Shown here in pieces: positions 45,036 through 54,747 of a stretch of DNA of 64,000 bases; the stretch's first letter is position 1, and each line of letters opens with the position of its first letter. A program made the translations under genes and the position numbers. The notes under the pieces were generated by a model, which searched no databases, had not been told where the DNA came from, and saw only the letters and a list, made by a program, of their open reading frames with translations. Origin of the DNA: Deltaproteobacteria bacterium. GTDB taxonomy: Bacteria; Myxococcota; Kuafuiibacteriia; Kuafuiibacteriales; Kuafuiibacteriaceae. The DNA is taken from assembly GCA_016713425.1 (NCBI GenBank), contig JADJPE010000005.1:868001-932000 (forward strand). The letters are read 5' to 3'.

Positions 45036-48000
45036 TCATTGCGACAGCCTTCCTACGATCGTGAGTAGGTGACCCGCCGAGTAAGCTGCGAACTCGGGGG
45101 CATACATCGACTGTAACGTAGCGGGACCAACCCGGAATGCACCGGCCATCGTTGCGCGCAGGCGATAGCGGAACGTGTACTCACCGACCGGCAGGGCCTC
45201 AAAGAAGAAGTTGGCGCCGGAATCGCGTATCTCTTCGTACCAGGCCATGCCAGACGCCCAGGAATAGCCGGAGTTCTGAATCTCGGGCTCGAACCCTGCC
45301 GCACGCGGATCGCGAAGATGGACGTACTCCGCCGCGTGTTTCGCGCGAATCGAGAGCTGCACTTCGACCTCGTCGCCCACCTCCAGACGCTCGCCTTCGG
45401 TGAGAGGCACCAGCAACGCCTCTCGCTCGCCTCGGACCCGTTTGAAGTATTTCCGAGAGACGGAGAAGAAGTCGCCGCTTCCCTCCTTCGGCAGCTCGTC
45501 GGTGGAGAAGTGCCATGTGGCCGAGGCAAAGGCGAAGCCGGGCGTCGACTTCGAAACCTCGATTTTCGACATCGTCTTCGGATCGATCTCGGTACCCGGC
45601 ACGACGATCTGATTGTTCTTTCCCGTGTACTTGTCCGGAAGAAACACGAACTGCTTCTTTGTCGGGCCAACCTGGACGTCGATTTCCTCGCGTACGGCCA
45701 GCGTACCCTCGTGTTCCAAGTATCGCACGAGCGCGTAGATGACTTCGGCCGTCGCACGCGTCGACTTCCAGTGGTTGAGCTTCTTGTTCATCAGAAGCCA
45801 CTGGACCAGTCCGTGCCGTCGCACATCGTCCGGGCGGAGTTCGAGCAAAGCCATGAGTGCAAAGGCATGGGTTTCTATGGTGTCGTTGTACCAAAGCCAC
45901 GACCGGTCTTCGGGAGCCCAGAAGGTGCCTTCATCCTCGGTCGTTCGCGAGGCATCCATCACGCTGTCGAATACGAGCCTCGCATCGTCGCCTCGATTCA
46001 TGCGGTGAAGGGTCAAAGCAAGGTAGGTCTTCACGTATGGCGACAGCCCCTGCCAGTGTTCGAAGGATCGGGCCAAGATCTGCTTCCGCGCTTCGAGCGG
46101 GAGCGCCGACGAGCCCCAGCTCTCATCCGGGAATGACGACGCCACGTAGTTCAAGAAAGTCAGATACTCGAGACAACATTCGGCATCCTTGAGCTCCGCC
46201 TTCTGCCGCCGCTGATAGTCTGCGGCCAGGTAAGACCAGGCACGTTGCACCATATCCTTCGGGACCTCGACCTTGTACTGCGTGGCGCGCGCGAACCCGT
46301 GAAGTAGATACAAGGTCATGTAAGAAGACGACGGACCGCCGGCGAACCACGGGAATGAGCCGTCGGGGCGCTGCATCTTCGCGAGCCTCTCCAGAGCCTG
46401 CTTGCGGGACTCGGTGGCAACGGCTGGGTTCAAGACGTTGATCATCGCCTCGCTGTCCGCCTTGCCGCCTCTCGACGGTGAGAGCCACGGTGTCTCTTCG
46501 AACGCGAGTTTTCGGTTCGGGTCATCGTTTGCCCACGACTCGAGCTGAGTTCCCCGTTCCGACAACTGCTTAGCCATGTGTTGTACCGCGGGATAGCGGT
46601 CGAAAAGTGAGGTCATGATCCCCGTCGACACGAAGCGATTGAGTGTTTGCTCGACGCACTCGTACGGGTACTCAATGAGATAAGGCAGTGCATCCAAGGT
46701 GGAATAGAAGAGCTGTGCGTCGATCCTGACGACGAGGCGCTCATCCACCCGCGTGCCATCGTCACGTTTCGTCATGTCGTCGAACGCGAGCGTGCGCCGG
46801 CTGACATCTTTGAGCGTCGTGAACCGCGACTGTTGGAGGTGCATGCGACTGGGAAGGACGGGCACCGTTCGGACCTCGCCATCGGTCATGTCGTCGCTTC
46901 GGGCGATGACGCGGAACGCATAGAGCCCCGGACGACGCGGAGCCTTGAGCGGGAATTCAATCGTCGAACCCTTCCCGGCGGCGGCACTGAAGGTGCGCCT
47001 CGCGTCGCCTCCCACCGAAAGCCCGAAGTCTTGGAGAACGCTCTGGTTGGTCTCGAGGTCGACGATGTCGATCTCCACCGAACCGGACAAAGTCCGTTCG
47101 CTCGTGTTGTCCACCGCCACACTCAGGGCGGCTTGGTCGTTCTCGCGAAGAAAGCGTGGAAGGTACGGCCTAACCATAAGCTCCTTGGCCGTTCGCGTCG
47201 TCTTTGCCGCCGAGCCTCCGCGGAGGTCGCGGGTCACGGCATGCACGAAGACGTTCCAAGACGTCACCGAGTCCGGGACCTCGAACTCGATGATGGCCGA
47301 TCCGTCGTCGTCGGTGAGAAGGTGAGGCATCCAAAACGCGGTCTCTGCGAAGTTTGTCCGCAAAACGGGGCCCGGCGAGGCTCCGTCTGGAGCCTTGGAC
47401 CTGGGGGGTTCATCGCCGTCGGACTCGAATGATTGCTTCTTGTCCCGCTTTGGCGTGGTTGACTTGTCTGCAACAACGCTGAGCTCATCCTCGGTCCGGA
47501 GAGTAATGCCGTCTTGCATCGGCGCGCGTGCGCGCCCGCCTGGCCCGGCCATGCGAACCAGACCCCCGCCGCCGAAGCCGGAGCCCGAAAAGCCAAGCCC
47601 CGTGGACATGTCGAGCGCGGTCAGGCGGTGCCCGGTCAACGTGACTCGGGGCCAGGAGCGCGCGTAGTCGCCTTCCAAGAGGTGCATCGTCGTCGAGACG
47701 CCGAACGCCTGCCGCAGATAGGGCGCGCCCGTTCGGCTTGGATAAAGGTCCAGGATCGACGGCGCCGAATGCGGGGCGAACACGTCGAGCGACGCATCGT
47801 ACATGTAAGCAAGAAGCTCGGCCGCCCGAATCGAAGCGTCGTCGTGTCGATCGTTGGCCAAGCGTCGCGGTGGCGTGACTTTTACGCGCCAGGTCTCCCG
47901 CGTCCCAGGACGGATCTTGTCACGGAACGTCGAGAACTCGATCCCAAGCGCCTTGTCTTCCCACGGCACGAAGATCGACTGCTCGAGGCGAATGAGCTGA

Positions 48001-51000
48001 TGATCGCGCATCATCGTCAACGTGAGGCTAAAGCCACCGCGATCGTCCATCGTAATGGGCAAGGTGATGAGGCTCGGCGTCTCCTCACCCGTCAACGCCC
48101 GTTGGAAGACGCGCTCTCCAGCTCGAAAGATCTCGAAAGACATGCGCTGACCACGGAACCCGGAGTGCGCGAGCACATGAACGCTCTCGCCTACCCTTGC
48201 CGATGACTCAGCGACAGCCAGAAACGCCGGAATGTTGAGCGGCGTCGACGAATCACCGGCGAAGACGAATTCACGATGCGTCGTATACGTCTCGCCGTGT
48301 TCGTCTTTTGTCTCGTAGACGATCCGGTACGCGCCCGGTGCGAGCTTTGGAAGCTCAACGGTTGCCTCACCCTCCTCGGCGTGCGTGAGCTTTCCGTGCG
48401 CCGCCTCGGGGCCACGCTCGAAGCCAGCCAAGGCCCGCTCGGGAACATACTCGCCGTACCAACGAGGCTGGAGGTTGTCGCCCGGCGTCTCGACGAGCGG
48501 CTGCCCCTCAGGTCGCGTCCTCGCCGGCGGTTGCAAGATCGAATCGCCCGAAGTCTCGTGGACCGGTGTCTCCGATGGCATACGTGTCGAGCCAGGATTC
48601 TTGAGTGCAAAGACGCGCCACGTCGCCTCACCCGGTCGCGGCGCACCGTTGAGGTCGGTACGAACGACCGTGATCGTCGCCGGCGCATGGCGGGTGAAGA
48701 CGTTGCTCGAAGGCGAAAGCGTCGCCATGACCGCGTTCCATCCAAGCCGCACGACCTTCGTGGCCGTTCGCGTTTCGCCCGCATCGTTCGTGACGTCAGC
48801 CACCACGCGATACGTGTACGTCGTGCCGCGATCGGCGTCGGTCTTTGGGCGCGCGATCTCGGGGAGAAAATTGACCACGAAGGCGCCGTCGTCGTCGAGC
48901 TTCGATGTCCCCGTCGCGACGCGTTCGGCCGCGGATGAAGAGGGATGCCACCAGCGCATCCACCATGGATAGTTCGCTTCGCGCGTGACGTGCCACTTGA
49001 CGTGCCCGCTCGTGACCGGCAGCCCGAAGTAGTAGCGTGCCGTCCCTTTGATGCGGGCCGACTGGTTGAGACGCAGCGCGCCCTCGGCGTCGCCCAGCGT
49101 CGCCTCGAACGTCGGGCGCTTGTATTCCTCGACCTGCACGCTCCGGTATCCGCCGAGACTCGTCTGAATCGACCAACTCCCGAGGAGACGTCCCGAGGGG
49201 ATCAGGAATGTCCCCGACGCCGAGCCAAAGGTATTTGTCTTCACCCGGACCTGCTCGACCTCATCGCCGTTTGCGTCCACGAGTCGAACCGTGAGGTCAG
49301 CGCCGCTTTCTGTTTCGTGCTCTGTCCGTGAAGCGTCGGAGGAATAGGCAACGATCTTCCAAGCGATTTTCTGAATCGGTCGATAAATGCTTCGATCAGT
49401 GTAGATGAGACATTCCGTCGTGCGCCCAGACGGTGATTCGTAGTAGCCGCCAAGCGATGTCGACAAAGTGGCATCCGTCTTCGTACGCACAAACACGAAG
49501 CTGTCGCCGGAAGGCATGTCTCGGCGTGAGTAGAAGACTCTGCCGTTGTCGTCGGTCTTTCGCTTCGAGAGTCGCTTCGGCCGACGATCGTAGCTGGGCT
49601 CGTAGAGGGAGACGGATGCGCCGCGAATAGGTTGCCCCGTTCGAGCATCGACGACCGTCACTTCCGTGCCCTTCTTCGGAACGACGATCGCGAGCACGGC
49701 GAGATCGGTGACGACGAGCTGCGTGGCCATCACTCGATTGTTCTTGTCGGAGAACTCTGGTTGCGCGGAGGCGACGATGGCATAGAGCCCCCGCTCGGTG
49801 AGCGGCGGCGTGACATACGTTTGATGGGTGTCGAGGTCAGGCGTCCGTGGAAGGCTGACTTCCCAAGCAACGCTGGGCTTCCGGGCGAGAAGCTGCGCGG
49901 CATCCTCGTAGGTGAGGTGGTCTCGGAACGCTCGGGTCGCCTTGAGGTGGTCATCGAAATCGATCCGGAAAGCACGAAACCAAATTCGATCGACGTTTCG
50001 ATGCGAAATGCGAAGCGAGCGCTGATTGAGTCCATCTTGGGCCATCGACCGGATGGAGAAGTCGGGCCCCGTAAGCGCCTCGACGATCTCGCGGCAGAGG
50101 TAGCCTCCCGCGGAATCGGGGTGGGCGCGGAGGCCTTGGGTCGCGGTATCCCGTGCACGGACCAGCATGCCGGCCTCACGCTCGAAGGCGGCGAGTCTGG
50201 CCATACCCATCGACCACCACGGCTCGTCTTGGTCGGTCTTCAGGCGCTCGCGGAGCGCCTGTCTTAGCTGCTCTTTGACGTCGGCTTGCGCCGTGTGCGC
50301 GTCGAGCCTCTGGAGGCGCTCCAAGAACGCCTCGAGCGCTGCGCCGCGGTTGCCCTCGCGTCGATGCCAGGCCTCGAGATCGCCAAGCACCGCCGCGATC
50401 TTGACCAGAGGATGCACACCCGGATCGACGAGATCGATCGGCTCGGCCGCGTCCGTCGGCTCGCTCGGATCGGTCTGCTCGAGAGGACGCCCCAACTTCC
50501 GAAAGTCGAGACGCTCGGTCGCATTCTTGTGCTCGGCGCGCCAACCGACCTCGTTGTCGAGGTGTTCGACCCGCTGATAGGTCACCACGTCGCGGAGGGT
50601 GCTACGAATCCCGCTCGGGTACTCGCCGCGTTCGACGTAGTCCGCCACCTCGGTCTCTGTATGCGCGCCGAGGGCGCCTCGGAGCTTCCAGTTTTCTTCA
50701 TCGGCTCGTTGAATCTCGCCGACGACGTCGTCCACCGTCCAAGTCTTGAGATCGTCGCGCACGTCGGCCGCGCCGTCCTGCGTGTCGAGGCCCGCGCCGG
50801 CACCCGCGCCCACGCGCGCCGCCGTGTGGTCCACGCGTTCACGGGTTTGGATCTCCCAGAAGTAGGCGTCGAGGTAAGCAGAGAGGCTCTGGGCGTAGAA
50901 GAGCAGCGCCGTCGATCGGTAGAGCGGACTCTGGGGCCAGGGCTGGGCGCGAAGCTCCGCGATCGCGGTCTCGAAACCTCCCAGGCCAATCTGGAGTTGG

Positions 51001-51407
51001 GTGTTCGTGACGAGTGCGCGGAGCCAATCGGCCTCGGCGTTTTCTGACTTGGCGAACTCGAGGCGGTCGTTGGCCGCGGCCAAAGCTTCTCGATACTTTA
51101 GGTCCTCCGTCAGCTTCTTGATTTGTTCCCAGGTCAAGACTTTGTTGGGATCCACAGGACGTATCTCCTTGGGGTCTAGAGGGTGACCGAGCGGAACCAC
51201 CGATGCCGCTGTGCTCACCGCTGGTTCGGATCCGGGCGCACGCGCCGAGCTCTCCGCGTGCCCGTCCCCGGCGCGCGAACCACCCAACGCTTGTTGAGTT
51301 GCCTGGCCTTCGTCAGAACGCCGTGGGGTAGAGCAAGCGGTAAGCCAAGAACAAGCGCTGAGAACTACTGCTACGCCAAGAACAGCCGGGGCCAACGATC
51401 CGCGCAT
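45036..51407 (-). CDS. Giant alpha-2-macroglobulin lipoprotein with intact CxEQ thioester
   Basis: 2,123 residues, one of the longest in its class (typical bacterial members are 1,500-1,900). The lipoprotein signal has two possible lipoboxes (VVLSACSWLTACS). An extra ~400-residue helical, TPR-like N-terminal region precedes the MG domains. A Gly/Ala/Arg-rich stretch near residues 1270-1300 (GFGGGGLVRMAGPGGRARAP) fits a bait region. The thioester site YPYECVEQTLNRF contains CVEQ at 1584-1587, so the protein should form a Cys-Gln thioester and trap proteases or bind to periplasmic targets. The usual partner PBP1c is not adjacent. The gene follows the ATP-grasp gene by 82 nt on the same strand. 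Confidence 0.9.
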   Translation of the reverse strand: MRGSLAPAVLGVAVVLSACSWLTACSTPRRSDEGQATQQALGGSRAGDGHAESSARAPGSEPAVSTAASVVPLGHPLDPKEIRPVDPNKVLTWEQIKKLTEDLKYREALAAANDRLEFAKSENAEADWLRALVTNTQLQIGLGGFETAIAELRAQPWPQSPLYRSTALLFYAQSLSAYLDAYFWEIQTRERVDHTAARVGAGAGAGLDTQDGAADVRDDLKTWTVDDVVGEIQRADEENWKLRGALGAHTETEVADYVERGEYPSGIRSTLRDVVTYQRVEHLDNEVGWRAEHKNATERLDFRKLGRPLEQTDPSEPTDAAEPIDLVDPGVHPLVKIAAVLGDLEAWHRREGNRGAALEAFLERLQRLDAHTAQADVKEQLRQALRERLKTDQDEPWWSMGMARLAAFEREAGMLVRARDTATQGLRAHPDSAGGYLCREIVEALTGPDFSIRSMAQDGLNQRSLRISHRNVDRIWFRAFRIDFDDHLKATRAFRDHLTYEDAAQLLARKPSVAWEVSLPRTPDLDTHQTYVTPPLTERGLYAIVASAQPEFSDKNNRVMATQLVVTDLAVLAIVVPKKGTEVTVVDARTGQPIRGASVSLYEPSYDRRPKRLSKRKTDDNGRVFYSRRDMPSGDSFVFVRTKTDATLSTSLGGYYESPSGRTTECLIYTDRSIYRPIQKIAWKIVAYSSDASRTEHETESGADLTVRLVDANGDEVEQVRVKTNTFGSASGTFLIPSGRLLGSWSIQTSLGGYRSVQVEEYKRPTFEATLGDAEGALRLNQSARIKGTARYYFGLPVTSGHVKWHVTREANYPWWMRWWHPSSSAAERVATGTSKLDDDGAFVVNFLPEIARPKTDADRGTTYTYRVVADVTNDAGETRTATKVVRLGWNAVMATLSPSSNVFTRHAPATITVVRTDLNGAPRPGEATWRVFALKNPGSTRMPSETPVHETSGDSILQPPARTRPEGQPLVETPGDNLQPRWYGEYVPERALAGFERGPEAAHGKLTHAEEGEATVELPKLAPGAYRIVYETKDEHGETYTTHREFVFAGDSSTPLNIPAFLAVAESSARVGESVHVLAHSGFRGQRMSFEIFRAGERVFQRALTGEETPSLITLPITMDDRGGFSLTLTMMRDHQLIRLEQSIFVPWEDKALGIEFSTFRDKIRPGTRETWRVKVTPPRRLANDRHDDASIRAAELLAYMYDASLDVFAPHSAPSILDLYPSRTGAPYLRQAFGVSTTMHLLEGDYARSWPRVTLTGHRLTALDMSTGLGFSGSGFGGGGLVRMAGPGGRARAPMQDGITLRTEDELSVVADKSTTPKRDKKQSFESDGDEPPRSKAPDGASPGPVLRTNFAETAFWMPHLLTDDDGSAIIEFEVPDSVTSWNVFVHAVTRDLRGGSAAKTTRTAKELMVRPYLPRFLRENDQAALSVAVDNTSERTLSGSVEIDIVDLETNQSVLQDFGLSVGGDARRTFSAAAGKGSTIEFPLKAPRRPGLYAFRVIARSDDMTDGEVRTVPVLPSRMHLQQSRFTTLKDVSRRTLAFDDMTKRDDGTRVDERLVVRIDAQLFYSTLDALPYLIEYPYECVEQTLNRFVSTGIMTSLFDRYPAVQHMAKQLSERGTQLESWANDDPNRKLAFEETPWLSPSRGGKADSEAMINVLNPAVATESRKQALERLAKMQRPDGSFPWFAGGPSSSYMTLYLLHGFARATQYKVEVPKDMVQRAWSYLAADYQRRQKAELKDAECCLEYLTFLNYVASSFPDESWGSSALPLEARKQILARSFEHWQGLSPYVKTYLALTLHRMNRGDDARLVFDSVMDASRTTEDEGTFWAPEDRSWLWYNDTIETHAFALMALLELRPDDVRRHGLVQWLLMNKKLNHWKSTRATAEVIYALVRYLEHEGTLAVREEIDVQVGPTKKQFVFLPDKYTGKNNQIVVPGTEIDPKTMSKIEVSKSTPGFAFASATWHFSTDELPKEGSGDFFSVSRKYFKRVRGEREALLVPLTEGERLEVGDEVEVQLSIRAKHAAEYVHLRDPRAAGFEPEIQNSGYSWASGMAWYEEIRDSGANFFFEALPVGEYTFRYRLRATMAGAFRVGPATLQSMYAPEFAAYSAGHLLTIVGRLSQ

Positions 51408-51489
51408 ACTTCGTCGGATATACGCGCATTGTCCGGTGGAGATCTAGCTGGCCTGCACGCTGGGTCAAGATCGTCGACGGGCAAGCGCC

Positions 51490-52497
51490 TTATCCGCAGC
51501 GCCGCCGCACACGCGGCTCGACCCTGCGGCTGGCATCGTCCTGCGGCGACCGTCGGCCGGCGGAGATCAAGTAGTCGACGACGGCATCGGTGATCGGGTC
51601 GTTCATCTTGCGCTCGATGTCTAGGTACATCGGCGCGGAGTTCGCCTCCAAGAGGACATAGGTTCCGGTTCGGGTGCGCTTCAGATCAACGCCGGAGAGA
51701 ACGTGATGCGAGATCTCGGCAGCCCGCGTGCACATGACGGTCGCCGAGGATGAAAGCGCGTGCCTTCGATACCTCGCCTCACCACTCTGGTATTCCGGTG
51801 ATTCTCGATAGTCGACGACATCCAAGGACGGCGAGTCGATCTCCACGGCGCTGACAACCTTGCCATCCACGATCGTCACTCGAACGTCGTCTCCCCGAAC
51901 GTACGGCTGGAAGATCGTCGGCGAAGGAAGCAGAACATCCTCGCTAAAGAACTCTGGATCGACGAGGCGAGTGTGCGCACCACCTTCGAGCGGTTTCGCG
52001 ACCAGCGGCCCATCCTGCCGTCGCGCAAAGGCGCGCACGACGCGCGTCGAATTGGTCACGCACGTCGGTGGTATGGCGAGCCCGGCACGTCGGAAGGCTT
52101 CGAGTTGAATCGCTTTCTCGTCGAACAGTTGACACGCCATCCAAGGATTGACCATTGGCCGGCCCAGATGTCCAATGCTCGCGAGTGCGGCCCGCGCCCA
52201 TCGGCTGCACTCGCGCTGCACGATCCCGACCTGCCACCAGCGCTCGAGGGTCCAAGTCTTATCGCGCGCATCGGAAGGAACTCGATGGGGAGATGGGAAT
52301 CGCCGAAGCACATAGCCATCGAAGGCTCTTAGGTCTTCGCCTTCGAAGAACCAGTCATCGTCATCCGCGGCAACAACAGCATCCACGCCAATATGTTCGA
52401 GCGACAGAAGAAGCGCGTCGTGTCCATGTTCGCGAATTCGAGCCTCAGTGTGGAGGGAGAGTGCGTCGGACGCACTGCCGAAAACCGCGAATCTCAC
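51490..52497 (-). CDS. RimK/graspetide-maturase-like ATP-grasp ligase
   Basis: A GTG start gives MRFAVFGSASDALS. The 335-residue protein has the ATP-grasp fold: LVAKPLEGGAHT (Lys168), QPYVRGDDVRVTIVDGKVV, SAVEIDSPSLDVVDYRESP and a Mg-binding LLEANSAPMYLDIE (Glu284, Asn286). The EIDS/DYR and 'EANxxPxYxxIE' pattern resembles the MvdC/MvdD-type graspetide maturases, which make Thr/Ser or Lys omega-ester or omega-amide links in ribosomal peptides, more than it resembles RimK or GSH synthetases. Gap from the upstream 302-residue gene is 42 nt and both are on the same strand. Substrate unknown. Confidence 0.75.
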   Translation of the reverse strand: MRFAVFGSASDALSLHTEARIREHGHDALLLSLEHIGVDAVVAADDDDWFFEGEDLRAFDGYVLRRFPSPHRVPSDARDKTWTLERWWQVGIVQRECSRWARAALASIGHLGRPMVNPWMACQLFDEKAIQLEAFRRAGLAIPPTCVTNSTRVVRAFARRQDGPLVAKPLEGGAHTRLVDPEFFSEDVLLPSPTIFQPYVRGDDVRVTIVDGKVVSAVEIDSPSLDVVDYRESPEYQSGEARYRRHALSSSATVMCTRAAEISHHVLSGVDLKRTRTGTYVLLEANSAPMYLDIERKMNDPITDAVVDYLISAGRRSPQDDASRRVEPRVRRRCG

Positions 52498-52539
52498 TGC
52501 TCGATCGTCCCTGTGCGTGTTCTGCCGCGCCAGCCTCGT

Positions 52540-53448
52540 CTAGGTCAAAGCGCTCGCGCTCGAGGTCTTGCTGGTCGTGCCGCTTGAAGTCACGTCGATC
52601 GGGCCCGCGTACTCCACCCGGCCTGCGAATCCACCGCTTCGCTCGACGTAGAACTGTCGCGCCGTGTCGGGCGTGTGCGACGGGACGTCGGTCGTCCCGC
52701 CGAGCGGAATGAGCGCCGCGTATGCGTAGCCATCGACGTGTCCGTCATCCTTGAGGCTGGCCCGATAGACCGGCCCTTCGAAAGCGGGAGGCGTTGGACC
52801 GAATGGGGCTCCCGAGTTCTCGAACCGGTTCAGCAGCAGCCTTCGGCGCCCCGGCGACAGACCCGCGGCAAGATTTGTGGGCCCATAGTAGTTGGGCTCG
52901 AGATATTCGGCCCCGCGCTGAGGGGGCGTGCTCTTCACGTAAAACTCACCGGTGGTTGGGTTGACCATCGCTTCCAGCAGGCTTCCGTCCACGGGGCGCC
53001 GGTCTTCGATCAAGAGATGCAGGCGGTGAGCCCGTAGATCCGGGAAGTCGACACACCTGGGACCGTAACCCTGATTCTGAACGATCTCCTTGATCTGCGC
53101 CGAAAGCACGGAGCCCCGGGGAATATCGTGGCGCGAAAAGAAGGCGTTGAAGACCTTGTCCGCCTGCGGCGTGAACGCCACCGCGTTCGGATGCTCGGGA
53201 CACGCCATCGTAACAATCGCACCCGCCGGTCGAGTGGGCGGCTGCCGGTCGAAGAGGTCGACCACCGCCTCACGGTCCGCGCGCGAGAGTGGCTTCACCG
53301 CGGGCTTCCCGCTCGGTCGACCGCCGCCTTCGGCGGCCTCGATGATGGCCTGCGCTTCCTCACCGTCGACGACGGCGCTCCCCAAGCAAGAGGGCACGTC
53401 ATTGTGAGTAGCCCGGTGAATCGTCTCCTGAAGTCGAAGGTTCGTCAT
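52540..53448 (-). CDS. Unknown protein paired with the ATP-grasp ligase
   Basis: The ATG at 53448 has GAGGAG about 11 nt upstream. The 302 residues have no signal or membrane span. An N-terminal part (TNLRLQETIHRATHNDV) is followed by a Gly/Arg/Pro loop, a middle alpha-beta domain (AIVTMACPEHPNAVAFTPQA, FFSRHDIPRGSVLS, LHLLIEDRRPVDGS) and a beta-rich C-terminal part (YRASLKDDGHVDGYAYAALI, QFYVERSGG). The tail is Ser/Thr-rich: DVTSSGTTSKTSSASALT. This protein may be the ligase's substrate or partner, or simply a neighbour. No homologue is recognised. Confidence 0.6.
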   Translation of the reverse strand: MTNLRLQETIHRATHNDVPSCLGSAVVDGEEAQAIIEAAEGGGRPSGKPAVKPLSRADREAVVDLFDRQPPTRPAGAIVTMACPEHPNAVAFTPQADKVFNAFFSRHDIPRGSVLSAQIKEIVQNQGYGPRCVDFPDLRAHRLHLLIEDRRPVDGSLLEAMVNPTTGEFYVKSTPPQRGAEYLEPNYYGPTNLAAGLSPGRRRLLLNRFENSGAPFGPTPPAFEGPVYRASLKDDGHVDGYAYAALIPLGGTTDVPSHTPDTARQFYVERSGGFAGRVEYAGPIDVTSSGTTSKTSSASALT

Positions 53449-53603
53449 GTCTCAGTTCTCTCCTCTCGCTGCCGCGCGTTGTTTCGGTCGCCAAGCGCCA
53501 GCGGAAATGGTCAGTTACCCGATTTCGTTATCGACGCGGGCCGCAGAAGGTTGCTTGGACATGGGAGACCGAGCTCGTACGTTAACGGGAATCTGGTGAC
53601 GTT

Positions 53604-53640
53604 TTTCGCTCAGGGCGAAGAGTTTCGCTCAGGGCGAAGA
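53604..53640. repeat. Direct repeat, about 19 bp x 2, across the oxyR stop
   Basis: TTTCGCTCAGGGCGAAGAG is followed at once by TTTCGCTCAGGGCGAAGA. Each unit also can fold as TTCGC-TCAGG-GCGAA. It overlaps the 3' end of oxyR on the minus strand, and could be part of its termination. Confidence 0.6.
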
Positions 53641-54588
53641 CTGCGTAATGGAGAGGATCTCGCCATCACGACCGACCATGCGAAGAGAGCGCGGCAAACA
53701 CGCCTTGATCGAGGCCGCGAGCGCTTCGAGGATATCGGTCTTCCAGCTGGCGCGCAGGTGAACCAGACTCACTTCGCGCGTGGGCGTTGTAGACGTAAAA
53801 GGTCTCACCTGACTCCGCGACACACTCCGCGACAGCGTGCGAACATACGTCTCGGGGAATAACGTGTAGCCGCCGGTTGCGTCGATCAGGTGGCGAAGCG
53901 TCTCGAAACTCCCGGCCGCGAAGTCGACGTTGGGCAGAGTCGAGTGGATCCCCCCCGTGCCGCAGAAGTTGATGACTTGGGCGCGCACACAATGACCGTC
54001 TTCGAGGAGCCAAATCTTGCGACCATCGAGCTCTGCGGGGTCGACCTCATCGAGCGCAAGGAGCGGCTCGGCCGCGTGGGCATAGAGATAGAAGGGATCA
54101 TAGAAAAGAGGTCTCTCCTCGATACCCCGCTCGCCGAGAGGCGTTGCGAGCACCGCCCCGTCGAGGCGCTGATGCCCAAGGTCCTGGACGATCTCATCGG
54201 TCGGCCGCTCATGCAGCTCCAGCTCGACGCGCGGAAACTCACGCGAGAAGCTGGCGAGAAACCACGGGATGACATATGGCGCCAAAGTGGGAATGACGCC
54301 CAAGGCAAACGCACCCGCGACCTCGTGGGCGCGCCCTTGGGCCGCCCAGAGGAATCGCTCATGAGCCGAGACCACCTCCTCCGCGCGCGCGATCAAAGGC
54401 GCGGCGCTTGGTGTCACCTCGATCGGCTTCTTGCTTCGATCGAAGAAGACGAGACCAAGCTCCGATTCGGCCTTCTGAATCTGGGCGCTGAGGGTGGGCT
54501 GGGCAACACCACAGGCCTCGGCGGCACGGCCAAAGTGGCCAGTTCGATGGACCGCGAGGATGTACTCGAGCTGCGTAAGCGACGGCAT
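53629..54588 (-). CDS. oxyR: Hydrogen-peroxide sensor LysR-type regulator OxyR
   Basis: A 319-residue LysR-family protein with a winged helix at 1-60 (HFGRAAEACGVAQPTLSAQI) and a C-terminal effector domain. The redox pair is in the standard place: LLEDGHCVRAQVINFC, Cys200 and Cys209, corresponding to C199 and C208 of the enterobacterial protein. Peroxide oxidises Cys200 to form a disulfide, which activates transcription of defence genes. It is divergent from ahpC-ahpF with an OxyR-type box between them that overlaps its own leader, so it probably autoregulates. Confidence 0.95.
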   Translation of the reverse strand: MPSLTQLEYILAVHRTGHFGRAAEACGVAQPTLSAQIQKAESELGLVFFDRSKKPIEVTPSAAPLIARAEEVVSAHERFLWAAQGRAHEVAGAFALGVIPTLAPYVIPWFLASFSREFPRVELELHERPTDEIVQDLGHQRLDGAVLATPLGERGIEERPLFYDPFYLYAHAAEPLLALDEVDPAELDGRKIWLLEDGHCVRAQVINFCGTGGIHSTLPNVDFAAGSFETLRHLIDATGGYTLFPETYVRTLSRSVSRSQVRPFTSTTPTREVSLVHLRASWKTDILEALAASIKACLPRSLRMVGRDGEILSITQSSP

Positions 54589-54598
54589 CGTCGCAACG

Positions 54599-54634
54599 AT
54601 AGCAGTTATCTATGAGGCGAAAAGTATTATCTAT
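54599..54634. promoter_or_regulatory. OxyR-type operator between oxyR and ahpC
   Basis: ATAG-N7-CTAT is at 54599-54613 (ATAGCAGTTATCTAT), and a second CTAT half-site sits at 54631-54634, exactly 21 bp from the first CTAT, about two helical turns. The region between (AAAGTATTAT) has an imperfect ATAG-like half-site. This matches the four-element ATAGNT pattern bound by an OxyR tetramer. It lies 11 nt upstream of the oxyR start and 114 nt upstream of ahpC. Confidence 0.7.
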
Positions 54635-54747
54635 TATACAAATGCCTCAGTTGGTTGCAGTGTAGCGGAAATCGTTCGGCGCCGGCCGAGGCCACGGGGT
54701 CCGGAGCGCCGAAGAGGCAATAGAAGCAAGCGCTTAAGGAGAATGCG

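Noticed and set aside
45318..48938. Several 200-270-codon plus-strand frames opposite the macroglobulin gene
   Set aside because: They are shadows in high-GC DNA; no motifs and no ribosome sites.
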